Positions 36,806-46,223 of a DNA stretch of 64,000 nucleotides are shown one piece after another. The position numbers were made by a program, and so were the translations under genes. Location: the NCBI RefSeq assembly GCF_963920925.1, contig NZ_CAWUDI010000039.1, positions 16,537 through 80,536 of the forward strand. Reading direction: 5' to 3'. Under the pieces are notes generated by a model. That model did no database searches, was not told the origin of the DNA, and worked only from the letters and a program-made list of their open reading frames with translations. The stretch is from Rivularia sp963920925. Its GTDB lineage: Bacteria > Cyanobacteriota > Cyanobacteriia > Cyanobacteriales > Nostocaceae. Numbering within the stretch: the stretch's first letter is position 1; each line of letters starts with the position of its first letter.

Positions 36806-38842
36806 CTATTCCCCACTCCCTTTTAACGTTTGACTTTCTAAATTTGGACGTACCTTTGCTCGCAAAAGTACGGTGGTAATATTGTCATGACCGTTATACT
36901 TGTTTGCTAGATCGATTAAATCTCTTACACCTTTTTCTAAGTTAGCTTCCGAGCTAATTAAATTGAGTAAATTACTCCGCCAGTGTTTTTCTAATAAATC
37001 ATTATCCGATAAACCATCAGAAGTTAGAACAAACAGCGCATCTTCACTAATTTCTAAGAACTGTACCTCTGGAGTGATAAAGTTATTATCTCTAGGCCCC
37101 AAAGCTTGCGTTAGCTGATAAGCATCTGGGCGAGAATAAGCTACGCTCGGCTCAACTCCACGAGAAATTTCCCTTTGCCCTACTTCATGATCTACAGTAA
37201 TTTGTTCCAAACCTCTTTTACGAGTAACTCGATAAAGACGGCTATCACCCACATGAGCCACCGCTACGCGAGTATCCTGGATCAAAACTACCACTAAAGT
37301 AGTACCCATACGACCTACACCAGAACGAGCATCCTGCTGATTGATATCGTGAATAGCTTTATTTGCTTGAAAAACCCCTTCACGAATAACTGCTTCATTC
37401 GGAAGCCCGTCAGATTTCCAATTTTCTTTAAAATACTGCCGTAAAGTACTTACCGCCAACTCGCTAGCTATTTCACCACCTGCGTGCCCACCCATTCCAT
37501 CGCAAAGAATATACAAACCCTTTGCTCCTGCAACTTTACTTTTAGGCAATTCGACTTTATTAACTTTTGTTTCGATGCCAAAATAGTCTTCATTGCGATC
37601 GCGTTGTTTGCCGACATCAGTAAGCCCAGCATTTTCTAAGCTAGCTAGCTGCATTGGTAAGACTACCGTAGGTGTGTCGTCAATTTTTGTTGGACTTTGC
37701 TCCAATTGATCTAACTGCAAAACTGTAGCACTTGAAACTTCCGCCTTAGAAGCAACAATTAAGTTATCTGTTGAATTATCTGTGAAAATATCTTGCGGAC
37801 TATCTTCATTTTGATTCGACTCACCTTGCAACTCCTTAGAAATTAACTGCAATCGCGATCGCAATTCTTCAGATGTTGCAATTTTACCGCTATCTAAATT
37901 CTCCAAAAGTTCTAATAATAAACCAAATTGAGTCCGTTGAGATTTTCTAAATAATGCCTGCCAAGTTTTCCCTAAAGCTTTAACTGTTTGTGTATCTTCT
38001 TCAGAGTCAACAACTGATTTTTTACGTATATCTGGGTACAAGCGTTGTAAAGCCAGAGACTGATCTTCGTCAATTCGTAAATTATTTAATTCTAAAAGAC
38101 TTTGACGGCAATTGAAGGGTTCTAACACATCCCACAACTGAGTCATTTGAGAAAAATAATGTATAATTTGCAACGATGTAGTTGCATCATTCTGCCATAG
38201 TTCTAATAAATAAAACCAATCCGAACGGTCTTCAATTAGAATGACCTGCATATTCGAGCTTTGCCATGCATCATGAATAGCAGGAATCCCTAAATTACAG
38301 TGTGGTTGTAAAGCGATATAAGTTTTAGCGAGACTAGGAATCTTATCTTCACCTGCCGAGTTACTTGTAGATTGCTTTAATTGAGGATTTGCCAACATCG
38401 CATCTATTAGCGACACTTGATAAGGCTGGCAATCGAGAACTTTTACGCAGGCTTCAGCTTTAACGGTATTTTCAAAAAAAGTTGGTAGCGATTCGAGCAT
38501 TTTATACCGCCCTTCAGAATCTAAATAACAACCTGCTTCAAATAAATTAGGAGTTTCTTGAGAAAGATTAGTAGTATTATCTTTATTGTTTTGCTGTAAT
38601 TTATCTGGCTTATCGACTTTCTCTTCTTCATTTTCTGTTTCAACAGCCGAATCACCTTCTTTAATGGCGATCGCCAGCCAAATTTCGTCACAAGCTGTAT
38701 CACAGCTATGACATTTTACTGCATCTAGAGGAATATAGGCTCCGCACTGCTGACATTCCTTTTCAGTTAAGGAAGCCCCGCAGTGTTGGCAAAACTTGTT
38801 GCTGTTAGGGTTTTCAAAATTGCACTGAGGGCAAATCAGCAT
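36806..38842 (-). CDS. Zinc-ribbon - PP2C-type protein phosphatase
   Basis: Metal-dependent Ser/Thr phosphatase, 678 aa. The N-terminus is a double zinc ribbon (CPQCNFENPNSNKFCQHCG, then ECQQCGAYIPLDAVKCHSC). Residues ~65-400 form a linker region resembling a degenerate kinase-like or regulatory domain. The C-terminal PP2C domain has 'DRNEDYFGIE', 'CDGMGGHAGGEIAS', 'GTTLVVVLI', 'HVGDSRLYR', 'LTSDGLSDN' and 'GHDNITTVLL', including the metal-binding Asp residues. The ATG at 38842 is chosen because TAAGGA lies ~11 nt upstream; the frame is open to 38884 without a ribosome site. Likely partner of the FHA kinase downstream. Confidence 0.9.
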   Translation of the reverse strand: MLICPQCNFENPNSNKFCQHCGASLTEKECQQCGAYIPLDAVKCHSCDTACDEIWLAIAIKEGDSAVETENEEEKVDKPDKLQQNNKDNTTNLSQETPNLFEAGCYLDSEGRYKMLESLPTFFENTVKAEACVKVLDCQPYQVSLIDAMLANPQLKQSTSNSAGEDKIPSLAKTYIALQPHCNLGIPAIHDAWQSSNMQVILIEDRSDWFYLLELWQNDATTSLQIIHYFSQMTQLWDVLEPFNCRQSLLELNNLRIDEDQSLALQRLYPDIRKKSVVDSEEDTQTVKALGKTWQALFRKSQRTQFGLLLELLENLDSGKIATSEELRSRLQLISKELQGESNQNEDSPQDIFTDNSTDNLIVASKAEVSSATVLQLDQLEQSPTKIDDTPTVVLPMQLASLENAGLTDVGKQRDRNEDYFGIETKVNKVELPKSKVAGAKGLYILCDGMGGHAGGEIASELAVSTLRQYFKENWKSDGLPNEAVIREGVFQANKAIHDINQQDARSGVGRMGTTLVVVLIQDTRVAVAHVGDSRLYRVTRKRGLEQITVDHEVGQREISRGVEPSVAYSRPDAYQLTQALGPRDNNFITPEVQFLEISEDALFVLTSDGLSDNDLLEKHWRSNLLNLISSEANLEKGVRDLIDLANKYNGHDNITTVLLRAKVRPNLESQTLKGSGE

Positions 38843-39047
38843 TGTATCCGCGTCCTTAATTCCCGCTAAGAAGGTGCTAGCCATTAAAATTAGTTATTAC
38901 TGGTAGTTTAGCCTCTGCTTGCTGCATAGCAATAAAATATTTATGCTTTTTCTAGAAAATAGATATGACTATTTTAATTGTGACGTATATTATCTCTAAC
39001 TGTGACGTACCCACACCCATCTGAGTACAGAGCCGGGTGCAGGCTTC

Positions 39048-40232
39048 TCAGGGACTCGTCATTGACGACATAAACTGAGCTTTCAAGGCGTGCGTCCCAC
39101 GCGCTTTGATGTTTATTGCTGCGTTCAAATCTCTACATAAACTAGTATGACACACCGGACAATTATGTATTCTTTGCGACAGCGATTTTTTTACTTTATG
39201 ACCACAGCTAGAACATTCTTGACTTGTGCTGTTTGGATTTACAGCTATTACTCGAAGTCCAGCATTTTCGGCTTTGAATTCGAGAATATTTCTAAACTGA
39301 CTCCAACCAGCATCATGAATCGACTTTGCCAAACGTGTTCTAGCGAGTCCTTTTATATTCAACTTCTCTACAGCAATTACATCATATTTAGATAGTAAAA
39401 TTTTAGCTGTTTTGAAGTGAAAATCTTTTCTAGCATCGGCTACTTTTTTATGCTTAATACCTACTTTTTGAATTGCCTTTTTTCGTCGATTAGAACCCTT
39501 TTTTCTACGTGATACTTTACGTTGCGCTGATTTTAATTTACGTTCAGCTTTTCGTAAATGTTTTGGTGCAGCAATACGGGTATTATCAGAAGCTACGTAA
39601 AAAGCAATCAAACCTACATCAATGCCAACAATATTATCAGCATTGAAGTCTGGTTTTATAGTGGGGACTGTCTTATCATCAAGGCTCAAAGTTACGTAAT
39701 ACCCGTTCGCTTTCTTGGTAACTGAGACCGTTTTTATAACAAACCCGTCTGGAATAGGGCGATGAACAATTACTTTTACATCACCAATTTTCGACAACGT
39801 AATTTTATTTCCTACAAAATGATGTTGTTTGAATTGAGGATAAGTAAAAGTTTTATATTGCCCTACTCCCTTAAATCTAGGTCTTCCAGCTTTTTTACCG
39901 TTACTATCGCCAGCTAACCATTTATCAAAAGCAATCTCGACTCTTTTTGGTACTTCTTGTAACACTTGAGAGTGAATATTTTTATACCAAGGACGGTCAA
40001 TTTTTAATTGCTTTAATGATGCTTGTTGACTAAAACGATTTGGCTTTTCTGATAATTCTGGTAAGTGGCAAATAAGTAAGCATCTATCAATAGAACAACG
40101 GTTACGTTCATACCAATTAAACCGTTGAGCAAGTTGATAATTATATTGACAACGCAACATATCTAGAGTGTTGTCTATAATCTCTCGTTGTTCTTTATTC
40201 GGTTTTAATCGATATTGGTAAGAAGTTCTCAT
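39048..40232 (-). CDS. tnpB: TnpB, RNA-guided endonuclease of IS200/IS605 type
   Basis: 394-aa OrfB/TnpB, ancestor of Cas12. N-terminal helix-turn-helix (MRTSYQYRLKPNKEQREII), RuvC motifs with catalytic Asp in 'NIVGIDVGLIAF', Glu in 'VIAVEKLNIKGL' and Asp in 'CRDLNAAINI', and the CxxC...CxxC zinc finger 'CSSCGHKVKKSLSQRIHNCPVC' in between. All key residues are present, so it is probably active as an RNA-guided nuclease, with the guide set by sequence just beyond the right end. It lies between the phosphatase and histidine kinase genes. Confidence 0.93.
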   Translation of the reverse strand: MRTSYQYRLKPNKEQREIIDNTLDMLRCQYNYQLAQRFNWYERNRCSIDRCLLICHLPELSEKPNRFSQQASLKQLKIDRPWYKNIHSQVLQEVPKRVEIAFDKWLAGDSNGKKAGRPRFKGVGQYKTFTYPQFKQHHFVGNKITLSKIGDVKVIVHRPIPDGFVIKTVSVTKKANGYYVTLSLDDKTVPTIKPDFNADNIVGIDVGLIAFYVASDNTRIAAPKHLRKAERKLKSAQRKVSRRKKGSNRRKKAIQKVGIKHKKVADARKDFHFKTAKILLSKYDVIAVEKLNIKGLARTRLAKSIHDAGWSQFRNILEFKAENAGLRVIAVNPNSTSQECSSCGHKVKKSLSQRIHNCPVCHTSLCRDLNAAINIKARGTHALKAQFMSSMTSP

Positions 40233-40297
40233 TGATAAAACCTTGTATTCAATCTATTGATACGTTAACATAAATGTACAGTCATAGACTAGTCATT

Positions 40298-40441
40298 ATG
40301 GAAAAAAATAAAAGATTTAGTATCCGTTTGAGTCTACGAAGGTTAACCAAATTAAGAGAGTATTCAATCGCAGTGGATAAATCAATGACATCGCTTGTAG
40401 AAGATTGGATAGACTCGCTGGACTCCAAACCCGGTTCGTAA
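40298..40441 (+). CDS. Small ribbon-helix-helix protein divergent from tnpB
   Basis: 47 aa from ATG to TAA: a basic beta-strand start MEKNKRFSIRLSLRRLTKL followed by two short helices ('REYSIAVDKSMTSLVEDWID'), the CopG/Arc RHH pattern. It starts 65 bp from tnpB on the opposite strand, within the element boundaries. Likely a DNA-binding regulator of the element, acting on the shared intergenic promoter region. Similar small genes occur beside TnpB in other cyanobacteria as I recall. Confidence 0.7.
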   Translation: MEKNKRFSIRLSLRRLTKLREYSIAVDKSMTSLVEDWIDSLDSKPGS

Positions 40442-40600
40442 TTCATCCCTACACCTCCTATGCTAGGTAGGTGTGGGACTTCTTACGATTGAAAGTTAAA
40501 ACGCTGAAACACCTATTTGACAAAGACTCTCAGCAAAATCATTGCAACAATAATTAATCCAGTTTTCTTTCTCTGTTCCCAACTCCCAACTCCCAACTCC

Positions 40601-42283
40601 CTACTCCCTTTCAACAGGTAATTCAACAGAAAAACAAGTACGATTACAACCGCTTTCAACCTGAATTACCCCTCCCAAATGGTTCGTAAGCTTTTGCACC
40701 AATGCTAAACCCAAGCCCGTACCACCTTGTTTCCAAGGATCGTTGCTGGGAATCCGATAAAACTTATCAAAAATACGCGGTAATTCAGCACAAGGAATTT
40801 CCACTCCAGTATTTATTACTTGAAGCTGAATATTATCGGATTTCATTTTAACCTCAACAATTATTTGCTCATCAAGCGGACTAAATTTACAAGCATTAGT
40901 CAGCAACTCTACCAAAATTCGTTCTAAACTAAATGGATCGCAAACCATAGCCGGTAAATTCGGCTCTATCGCTAAAATTAACTTTTGCTTGCAGCAGTTA
41001 CGGTTGCGTGCATTGAATAACTCAACTACTCGCTTCAACCAATGGTTAACCTCAATTTTTTCTAAAACTAATGGTTTTGTACTAGTATCAAGTCGCTGTA
41101 AATCGAGAAAATTATTAATCAAGCTAATTTCTCGTTCGCACTCATTATTTAAGATTTGGAAGTAACGAGATATCTTAGATTTTTTTGTAGAATTATTTAT
41201 TGGTTCATATGTCTTTAAAGCTTGGCGATCGTTTTCGAGCTTTATTTCCAACATTTGAATTGCCATTTTCATATTAGTTAATGGCGTGCGTAACTCGTGA
41301 GATACCGTACTTAAAAATTCATCTTTAAGATGGTTGAGAGATTCCACCTCTTCTAATTGAGCTTTTGCTGCTTTTTTACTCTCCTTGACTGCAATTTCCG
41401 CTTTTTTACACTCAGTAATATCAATGCAGCAGCCAATATAACCATCAAAATTACCATTGGCTGCAAATCGAGGAACGCCGGTTTCGGAAATCCAACGATA
41501 ATTACCTTCGGCATTTTTTAAACGGTATTGAATTTGAAATTTTTCTTTTACTTTAAGTGCTTGATAATAGGTTTCTAAATATAAGTTTTTATCTTCATTA
41601 TGTAAATTATCTAACCATTCCCAGCCTAATTCTTGCTCAATTTTACGTCCGGTAAGCTTTAACCAAGAACAGTTGAAAAAGTTATGCAGTCCCTTCTCAT
41701 CAGTCATCCACAGCATAACTGGAGCGCTATCGGCTAATTGACGGAAACTTTGTTCGCTTTGTTTTGAAGTTTGAGAAAGTTTGTAAGCAGTAATATCTTC
41801 ACAAACCATCGAAATTGTGAGATTTTGCTCTGCATCAATTAATGTTCGCGCTTTGACTTTTACCCAAACAATTTTACTATCGGGACAATTTAGATGAAAT
41901 TCCCAATTTTCAACTTCTCCTGATGAGCTTTTTAATAATCCTGCTATTAGATTAAATAGTCTTTCCCGTTCAAAAGAAGCAAATAAAATAAAAATAGATT
42001 TTTCAGTCAAATCGCAAGGCGCATAACCCAGACAGTTTGCACCGAATTGATTAACAGACAAAATTTTTCCAGTAGTATCTAAACTAAAAAAGATGCCAGG
42101 AATTTGGTCATATAAAGTACGATACCAATTTAATTCTGCTTGAGTACGACGTAGCGTTTCTGCCGTATAATTTTCTAAGTTTGATGTTGTTTCAGGCACA
42201 AGTTCCAAGCTTGCAGATTTTGCAGATACAAGATTTTGTTTTCGGCGAGTTTCATACCAGTTAAACGACCGTTCTAAGCTCAT
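40601..42283 (-). CDS. PAS domain sensor histidine kinase
   Basis: 560-aa soluble hybrid-free histidine kinase. Two PAS domains (residues ~35-150 with 'IPGIFFSLDTTGKILSVNQFG', split as FFSLDTTGKILSVNQFG; and ~165-290 with 'APVMLWMTDEKGLHNFFN' and the PAC end 'GYIGCCIDITECKKAE'). HisKA box 'FLSTVSHELRTPLTN' carries the phospho-accepting His. The HATPase part has N box 'NACKFSP', 'FDKFYRIP' and G box 'GGTGLGLALVQKL'. No membrane helix, and no response regulator gene is adjacent; the signal is unknown. Confidence 0.92.
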   Translation of the reverse strand: MSLERSFNWYETRRKQNLVSAKSASLELVPETTSNLENYTAETLRRTQAELNWYRTLYDQIPGIFFSLDTTGKILSVNQFGANCLGYAPCDLTEKSIFILFASFERERLFNLIAGLLKSSSGEVENWEFHLNCPDSKIVWVKVKARTLIDAEQNLTISMVCEDITAYKLSQTSKQSEQSFRQLADSAPVMLWMTDEKGLHNFFNCSWLKLTGRKIEQELGWEWLDNLHNEDKNLYLETYYQALKVKEKFQIQYRLKNAEGNYRWISETGVPRFAANGNFDGYIGCCIDITECKKAEIAVKESKKAAKAQLEEVESLNHLKDEFLSTVSHELRTPLTNMKMAIQMLEIKLENDRQALKTYEPINNSTKKSKISRYFQILNNECEREISLINNFLDLQRLDTSTKPLVLEKIEVNHWLKRVVELFNARNRNCCKQKLILAIEPNLPAMVCDPFSLERILVELLTNACKFSPLDEQIIVEVKMKSDNIQLQVINTGVEIPCAELPRIFDKFYRIPSNDPWKQGGTGLGLALVQKLTNHLGGVIQVESGCNRTCFSVELPVERE

Positions 42284-42548
42284 AACAATAATGCACCCTA
42301 ATGTTAATAATAAGTTGATTAATAAAAAAAGATTATTTTGCAGCTTTTCGTAGCATTTTGAGCGAAGATATTTCGTTAATAATTATGTAATATAAATAAC
42401 ATAGTAAGTGATTTTTTATTGTGAGATATCTAATACCTTAATCCGCTTAATTATATTTTTTTAGTAATTAACTTACTTATTACGAATTTTAATCAAATAT
42501 TGACTTTAGGGGGTGATGGTTGTTATACCCTTTTCAGTAGTCAGCGAA

Positions 42549-43139
42549 TCACTTGAGAAAAACTAGTTTTTGTAACAATTTCACTTCTTCAGGAGTTAAA
42601 TCGCGCCATTCTCCAACTTGCAAAGTATCTAATTTAAGGTGAGCTATCTGAATTCGCACCAATCGTAAAGTAGGAAATCCCACAGATGCAGTCATGCGGC
42701 GAACTTGGCGGTTTTTCCCTTCAGTCAAAGTAATTTCCAGCCATGAGGTAGGTACATTTTTACGGAATCTGATCGGCGGAATACGTTCGGGTAAAAGTGG
42801 TTCTTGCGACAGTAATTTTACCTTTGCCGGTTGGGTACGGTAATTTTTAATTACTACACCTTGCTCTAATTTATCCAAAGCATCCATATTCGGAACTCGT
42901 TCCACCTGTACCCAATAAGTACGGTGATGCCCAAAGCGAGGATGACAAAGTTTATGCTGTAATTGTCCGTGGTTTGTTAACAGTAATAACCCTTCACTAT
43001 CAGAATCTAAACGTCCCACAGGATACACATCGGGAACAGAAATATAGTCTTGAAGAGTACTTTGATTTGGTGTGTCTTTAGAAAACTGACTAAGCACACC
43101 ATAAGGCTTGTAAAAAACAATGTAGCGATGTTTGGGCAT
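42549..43139 (-). CDS. rluE: Ribosomal large-subunit pseudouridine synthase, RsuA/RluE type
   Basis: Makes pseudouridine in 23S rRNA. 196 aa, lacking the N-terminal S4 domain found in RsuA and RluB, which fits RluE. Catalytic Asp in 'PVGRLDSDSEGLLLLTN'; other landmarks are 'YIVFYKPYGVLSQF' at the N-terminus, 'KTYWVQVE'-like 'HRTYWVQVE' and 'LTEGKNRQVRRMTASVGFPTLRL' (split as TEGKNRQVRRM, TASVGFPTLRL). The exact target U (2457 in E. coli) is inferred from family. Divergent from the TPP riboswitch-thiC unit. Confidence 0.85.
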   Translation of the reverse strand: MPKHRYIVFYKPYGVLSQFSKDTPNQSTLQDYISVPDVYPVGRLDSDSEGLLLLTNHGQLQHKLCHPRFGHHRTYWVQVERVPNMDALDKLEQGVVIKNYRTQPAKVKLLSQEPLLPERIPPIRFRKNVPTSWLEITLTEGKNRQVRRMTASVGFPTLRLVRIQIAHLKLDTLQVGEWRDLTPEEVKLLQKLVFLK

Positions 43140-43349
43140 GGAAAAAGGTTACAGGTCAAAGGTTAAAGATAATGTAATTTAGCCAAAGAATTCAAATTTT
43201 TAACTCCTAACTCTCAACTCGTCATTTTCAATCCAAAACAAAAGCATCAGTTGTTAAAATCTAAAATCCCATGCTCGATTCCCATCAAATAACTGAGAAA
43301 TGTTAACGTATTTCTTTTGTCAGCAAAAAAAATGATAGTATTTTTTTCA

Positions 43350-43432
43350 ATGCTAGGGGTGCCTGTTTTTAACAGGCTGAGATTACACCCTTTGCACCTG
43401 AGTCCGGATAATACCGGCGGAGGGAAGCTGTT
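43350..43432 (+). promoter_or_regulatory. TPP riboswitch (THI element) upstream of thiC
   Basis: Near-consensus thi box: CTAGGGGTGCC at 43353, GGCTGAGATTACACCC at 43375-43390, CCTGAGTCCGGATAATACCG and GGCGGAGGGAAG ending near 43428. Binding of thiamine pyrophosphate should fold this leader and hide the thiC ribosome site (TTGAGG at 43435-43440), as the aptamer ends 2-3 nt before it. Confidence 0.95.
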
Positions 43433-43449
43433 TATTGAGGAAACCGAAT

Positions 43450-44832
43450 ATGCGTACACAATGGGTTGCTAAGCGGCGCGGACAAGATAATGTTTCTCAA
43501 ATGCATTATGCTCGTCAAGGTGTTATTACTGAAGAAATGCACCATGTCGCCACACGGGAAAATCTGCCCGTAGAACTCATTCGCGACGAAGTGGCGCGGG
43601 GAAGAATGATTATCCCAGCAAATATTAATCATACCAACTTGGAACCAATGGCTATTGGGATTGCTTCCAAATGTAAGGTAAACGCTAATATTGGCGCTTC
43701 TCCTAACTCCAGCGATCTAAATGAAGAAGTAGATAAGCTGAAATTAGCGGTTAAGTATGGTGCTGATACCGTAATGGATTTATCTACAGGTGGCGGAAAT
43801 TTAGATACAATTCGTACCGCCATTATCAACGCTTCACCCGTTCCCATCGGCACAGTACCAATTTATCAAGCTTTGGAAAGTGTCCACGGCAATATTGAAA
43901 ATCTAACTGCTAATGATTTTCTCCACATTATTGAGAAGCACGCTCAACAAGGTGTGGACTACATGACTATCCATGCCGGAATTTTAATTGAGCATTTACC
44001 TTTGGTAAGAAACCGAATCACGGGTATTGTATCTCGTGGTGGCGGTATTATTGCTCGTTGGATGCTGCATCATCACAAGCAAAATCCGCTTTATACTCAC
44101 TTTGAAGATATTATCGAGATTTTCAAAAAATACGATGTTTCTTTCAGCTTGGGCGATTCTTTGCGTCCCGGTTGTACCCACGATGCTTCCGATGAAGCTC
44201 AATTAGCCGAACTTAAAACCCTCGGACAATTAACTCGTAAAGCTTGGGAACATGACGTACAGGTAATGGTAGAAGGTCCCGGACACGTACCGATGGATCA
44301 AATCGAGTTCAACGTTAGAAAGCAAATGGAAGAATGTTCCGAAGCTCCTTTCTACGTTCTCGGACCTTTAGTTACCGACATTGCACCCGGTTACGACCAC
44401 ATTACCTCAGCGATTGGCGCAGCGATGGCTGGCTGGTACGGAACTGCAATGCTCTGCTACGTAACACCAAAAGAACATTTGGGTTTACCAAACGCCGAAG
44501 ATGTACGTAATGGTTTAATTGCCTATAAAATCGCAGCCCACGCGGCAGATATCGCCAGACATCGCCCCGGTGCAAGAGATAGAGACGATCAACTTTCTGA
44601 AGCTCGTTATAACTTCGACTGGAACCGTCAGTTTGAATTGTCGCTCGATCCCGAAAGAGCTAAAGAATATCACGACGAAACCTTACCAGCCGATATTTAT
44701 AAAACCGCTGAATTCTGCTCGATGTGCGGTCCTAAATTCTGCCCCATGCAAACCAAAGTTGATGCTGACGCATTAACCGAATTAGAAAAATTCTTGGCCA
44801 AAACTGACAAGCAAGCTGTAACGCAAAGTTAA
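43450..44832 (+). CDS. thiC: Phosphomethylpyrimidine synthase
   Basis: Radical SAM enzyme making HMP-P from aminoimidazole ribotide for thiamine synthesis. The ATG at 43450 (MRTQWVAKRRGQ) follows TTGAGG by ~9 nt and fits cyanobacterial ThiC starts; the frame is open 15 nt upstream. Motifs: 'VNANIGASPNSSD', 'MDLSTGGGN', 'EGPGHVPMDQIE', 'DIAPGYDHITSAIG', and the C-terminal CxxCxxxxC cluster 'CSMCGPKFC' that binds the 4Fe-4S centre. 460 aa, normal. Controlled by the TPP riboswitch in its leader. thiD lies 14 kb away in this window. Confidence 0.97.
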   Translation: MRTQWVAKRRGQDNVSQMHYARQGVITEEMHHVATRENLPVELIRDEVARGRMIIPANINHTNLEPMAIGIASKCKVNANIGASPNSSDLNEEVDKLKLAVKYGADTVMDLSTGGGNLDTIRTAIINASPVPIGTVPIYQALESVHGNIENLTANDFLHIIEKHAQQGVDYMTIHAGILIEHLPLVRNRITGIVSRGGGIIARWMLHHHKQNPLYTHFEDIIEIFKKYDVSFSLGDSLRPGCTHDASDEAQLAELKTLGQLTRKAWEHDVQVMVEGPGHVPMDQIEFNVRKQMEECSEAPFYVLGPLVTDIAPGYDHITSAIGAAMAGWYGTAMLCYVTPKEHLGLPNAEDVRNGLIAYKIAAHAADIARHRPGARDRDDQLSEARYNFDWNRQFELSLDPERAKEYHDETLPADIYKTAEFCSMCGPKFCPMQTKVDADALTELEKFLAKTDKQAVTQS

Positions 44833-44852
44833 AAGTTTGTCCCGATAATGTA

Positions 44853-44880
44853 GAGACGTAGCACTGCTACGTCTCATTAA
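44853..44880 (+). terminator. Hairpin downstream of thiC
   Basis: GAGACGTAGCA and TGCTACGTCTC are a perfect 11-bp stem on a one-base loop, followed by an AT-rich stretch without a long T-run. It separates thiC from convergent pyrE and may also be an interspersed 'GTAGAGACG' repeat. Confidence 0.55.
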
Positions 44881-44923
44881 TGTTTGTTCGTAGTAAGAGA
44901 TTCATCGCTATCTTACAAACAAA

Positions 44924-45544
44924 TTAATTAGAAATCTGCTTATATCGCTCCTGAATGTCGGTGATTGAAAACACAGCCTGAAACTGTAAATCTACCGACT
45001 TATAATATTCTTCTCCGCCTTGCTTTCTATCTATCAGTGAAATTACTCTATCGACTGTATAACCAGCATCTGTAAGTCTGGTAACAGCTTTCATTGCCGA
45101 TCGCCCGGTTGTAACAACATCTTCTAGAACTACAACTTGAGCTGCTTCCGGTAAATTCGGGCCTTCTACATAAGCTTTCGTTCCATGACCTTTGGCTTCC
45201 TTACGTACAATCAAAGCCGGTATGGGTCTATTTTCCAATGCAGAAATGATGCTCACAGCACTAACGATGGGGTCAGCCCCCAAAGTTAAACCCGCTACAG
45301 CTTGAGTATCTGAGGGCAGCATATTAAAGAGAAGACGACCGATTGCCAAAGCGCCTTGAGGATGAAGCGTTACCTCTTTACCATTAATGTAATAACTGCT
45401 ACGCGCTCCAGAAGAAAGAACAAAATCCCCTTCTTGATAAGCAAGTTGACAAAATAAATCTAACAATCCTTGACGAATAACCTCTAAATCGGTATTAGTA
45501 GCCCATGAATCTTTTTGGGTGGAATTTTCAGCGTAATAAACCAT
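44924..45544 (-). CDS. pyrE: Orotate phosphoribosyltransferase
   Basis: Converts orotate and PRPP to OMP in pyrimidine synthesis. 206 aa; the PRPP-binding motif 'VVVLEDVVTTGRSAM' is intact, with 'SGARSSYYINGKEVTL' near the N-terminus and 'LIDRKQGGEEYY' toward the end, all typical of PyrE. The start at 45544 gives 14-18 poorly conserved residues (MVYYAENSTQKD) before the core; an alternative is not evident. Converges with thiC and diverges from the secreted hypothetical protein. Confidence 0.95.
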   Translation of the reverse strand: MVYYAENSTQKDSWATNTDLEVIRQGLLDLFCQLAYQEGDFVLSSGARSSYYINGKEVTLHPQGALAIGRLLFNMLPSDTQAVAGLTLGADPIVSAVSIISALENRPIPALIVRKEAKGHGTKAYVEGPNLPEAAQVVVLEDVVTTGRSAMKAVTRLTDAGYTVDRVISLIDRKQGGEEYYKSVDLQFQAVFSITDIQERYKQISN

Positions 45545-45647
45545 TACAAATCAATAAATTTTATGTTACACCGGATTAGTCGAACTTATGCGAGTTCTGA
45601 AATTAAGAATAAGTCAAAATTCGCACAAAAATACAGGAGTTGTTAAT

Positions 45648-46097
45648 ATGCCCTTAAACTTAAAAGCCCTAAGTGGTTTACTGGTGCTTGCTGCTACCAT
45701 TAGTTTTCCAAATATTGCAGTAGCACAGACAGAAACATCAAGTTATCAAACGCCAAATGAAGTATTTGAAAAAGCTTTTTACGAAAACTATCCTGACTTT
45801 TACAACAACGATGGTTTATTTCGGGAAATAGATTGGATACTTGGTGGAGCGGGTTCTTTATTCAAAAATTCTTTTCCAGAAAATGAAATTGAACGAGATG
45901 CTAAGTTAGTAAACATTCTTTATCAAGATATGCTCGAACAGCAAACTACCAACGATCCATATATTCGGACTCCAGATTTACCAAATCCTTATAGCACCTC
46001 GTTACTGGCTTCTCCCCGCTTAAGGGCAACTCAGTTACAAGTTGGAACTGAATTCCGGTTTGATAACTTACCACAGAACTTACCACAAAGATACTGA
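45648..46097 (+). CDS. Secreted hypothetical protein
   Basis: 149 aa. MPLNLKALSGLLVLAATISF with cleavage after 'NIAVAQ' is a standard signal peptide, so the mature protein is periplasmic or exported. The mature part is acidic and polar with 'YENYPDFYNNDGLFREIDWILGG' (split as YENYPDFYNNDGLF, REIDWILGG) and the end 'LPQRY'. No known domain recognised. The ATG at 45648 has CAGGAG 8 nt upstream, so it is preferred over the frame start at 45588. Confidence 0.75.
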   Translation: MPLNLKALSGLLVLAATISFPNIAVAQTETSSYQTPNEVFEKAFYENYPDFYNNDGLFREIDWILGGAGSLFKNSFPENEIERDAKLVNILYQDMLEQQTTNDPYIRTPDLPNPYSTSLLASPRLRATQLQVGTEFRFDNLPQNLPQRY

Positions 46098-46223
46098 ATT
46101 TCCCTTTGAGAGCTTACCACCTGGCGAAAGATAGAGCGTTATACTCATAGTAAATTATTAGTCATTAGTTCTTAATCAAAAGCTCTAATGACTCAATTGT
46201 ATTATTAAATTAAATTATTAAAA

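Larger units (their letters stand above)
39005..40485 (-). mobile_element. IS200/IS605-type element with tnpB only (no tnpA)
   Basis: Extent is approximate. The 3' end beyond tnpB shows the palindrome-rich right end and likely omega RNA 3' part (CACACCCATCTGAGTACAG / GCCGGGTGCAGGC). At the other side, past the divergent RHH gene, lies a hairpin CCTACACCTCC..GGTAGGTGTGGG (40447-40476) consistent with the left end. No TnpA Y1 transposase is present, so movement would need a TnpA in trans. Confidence 0.65.
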
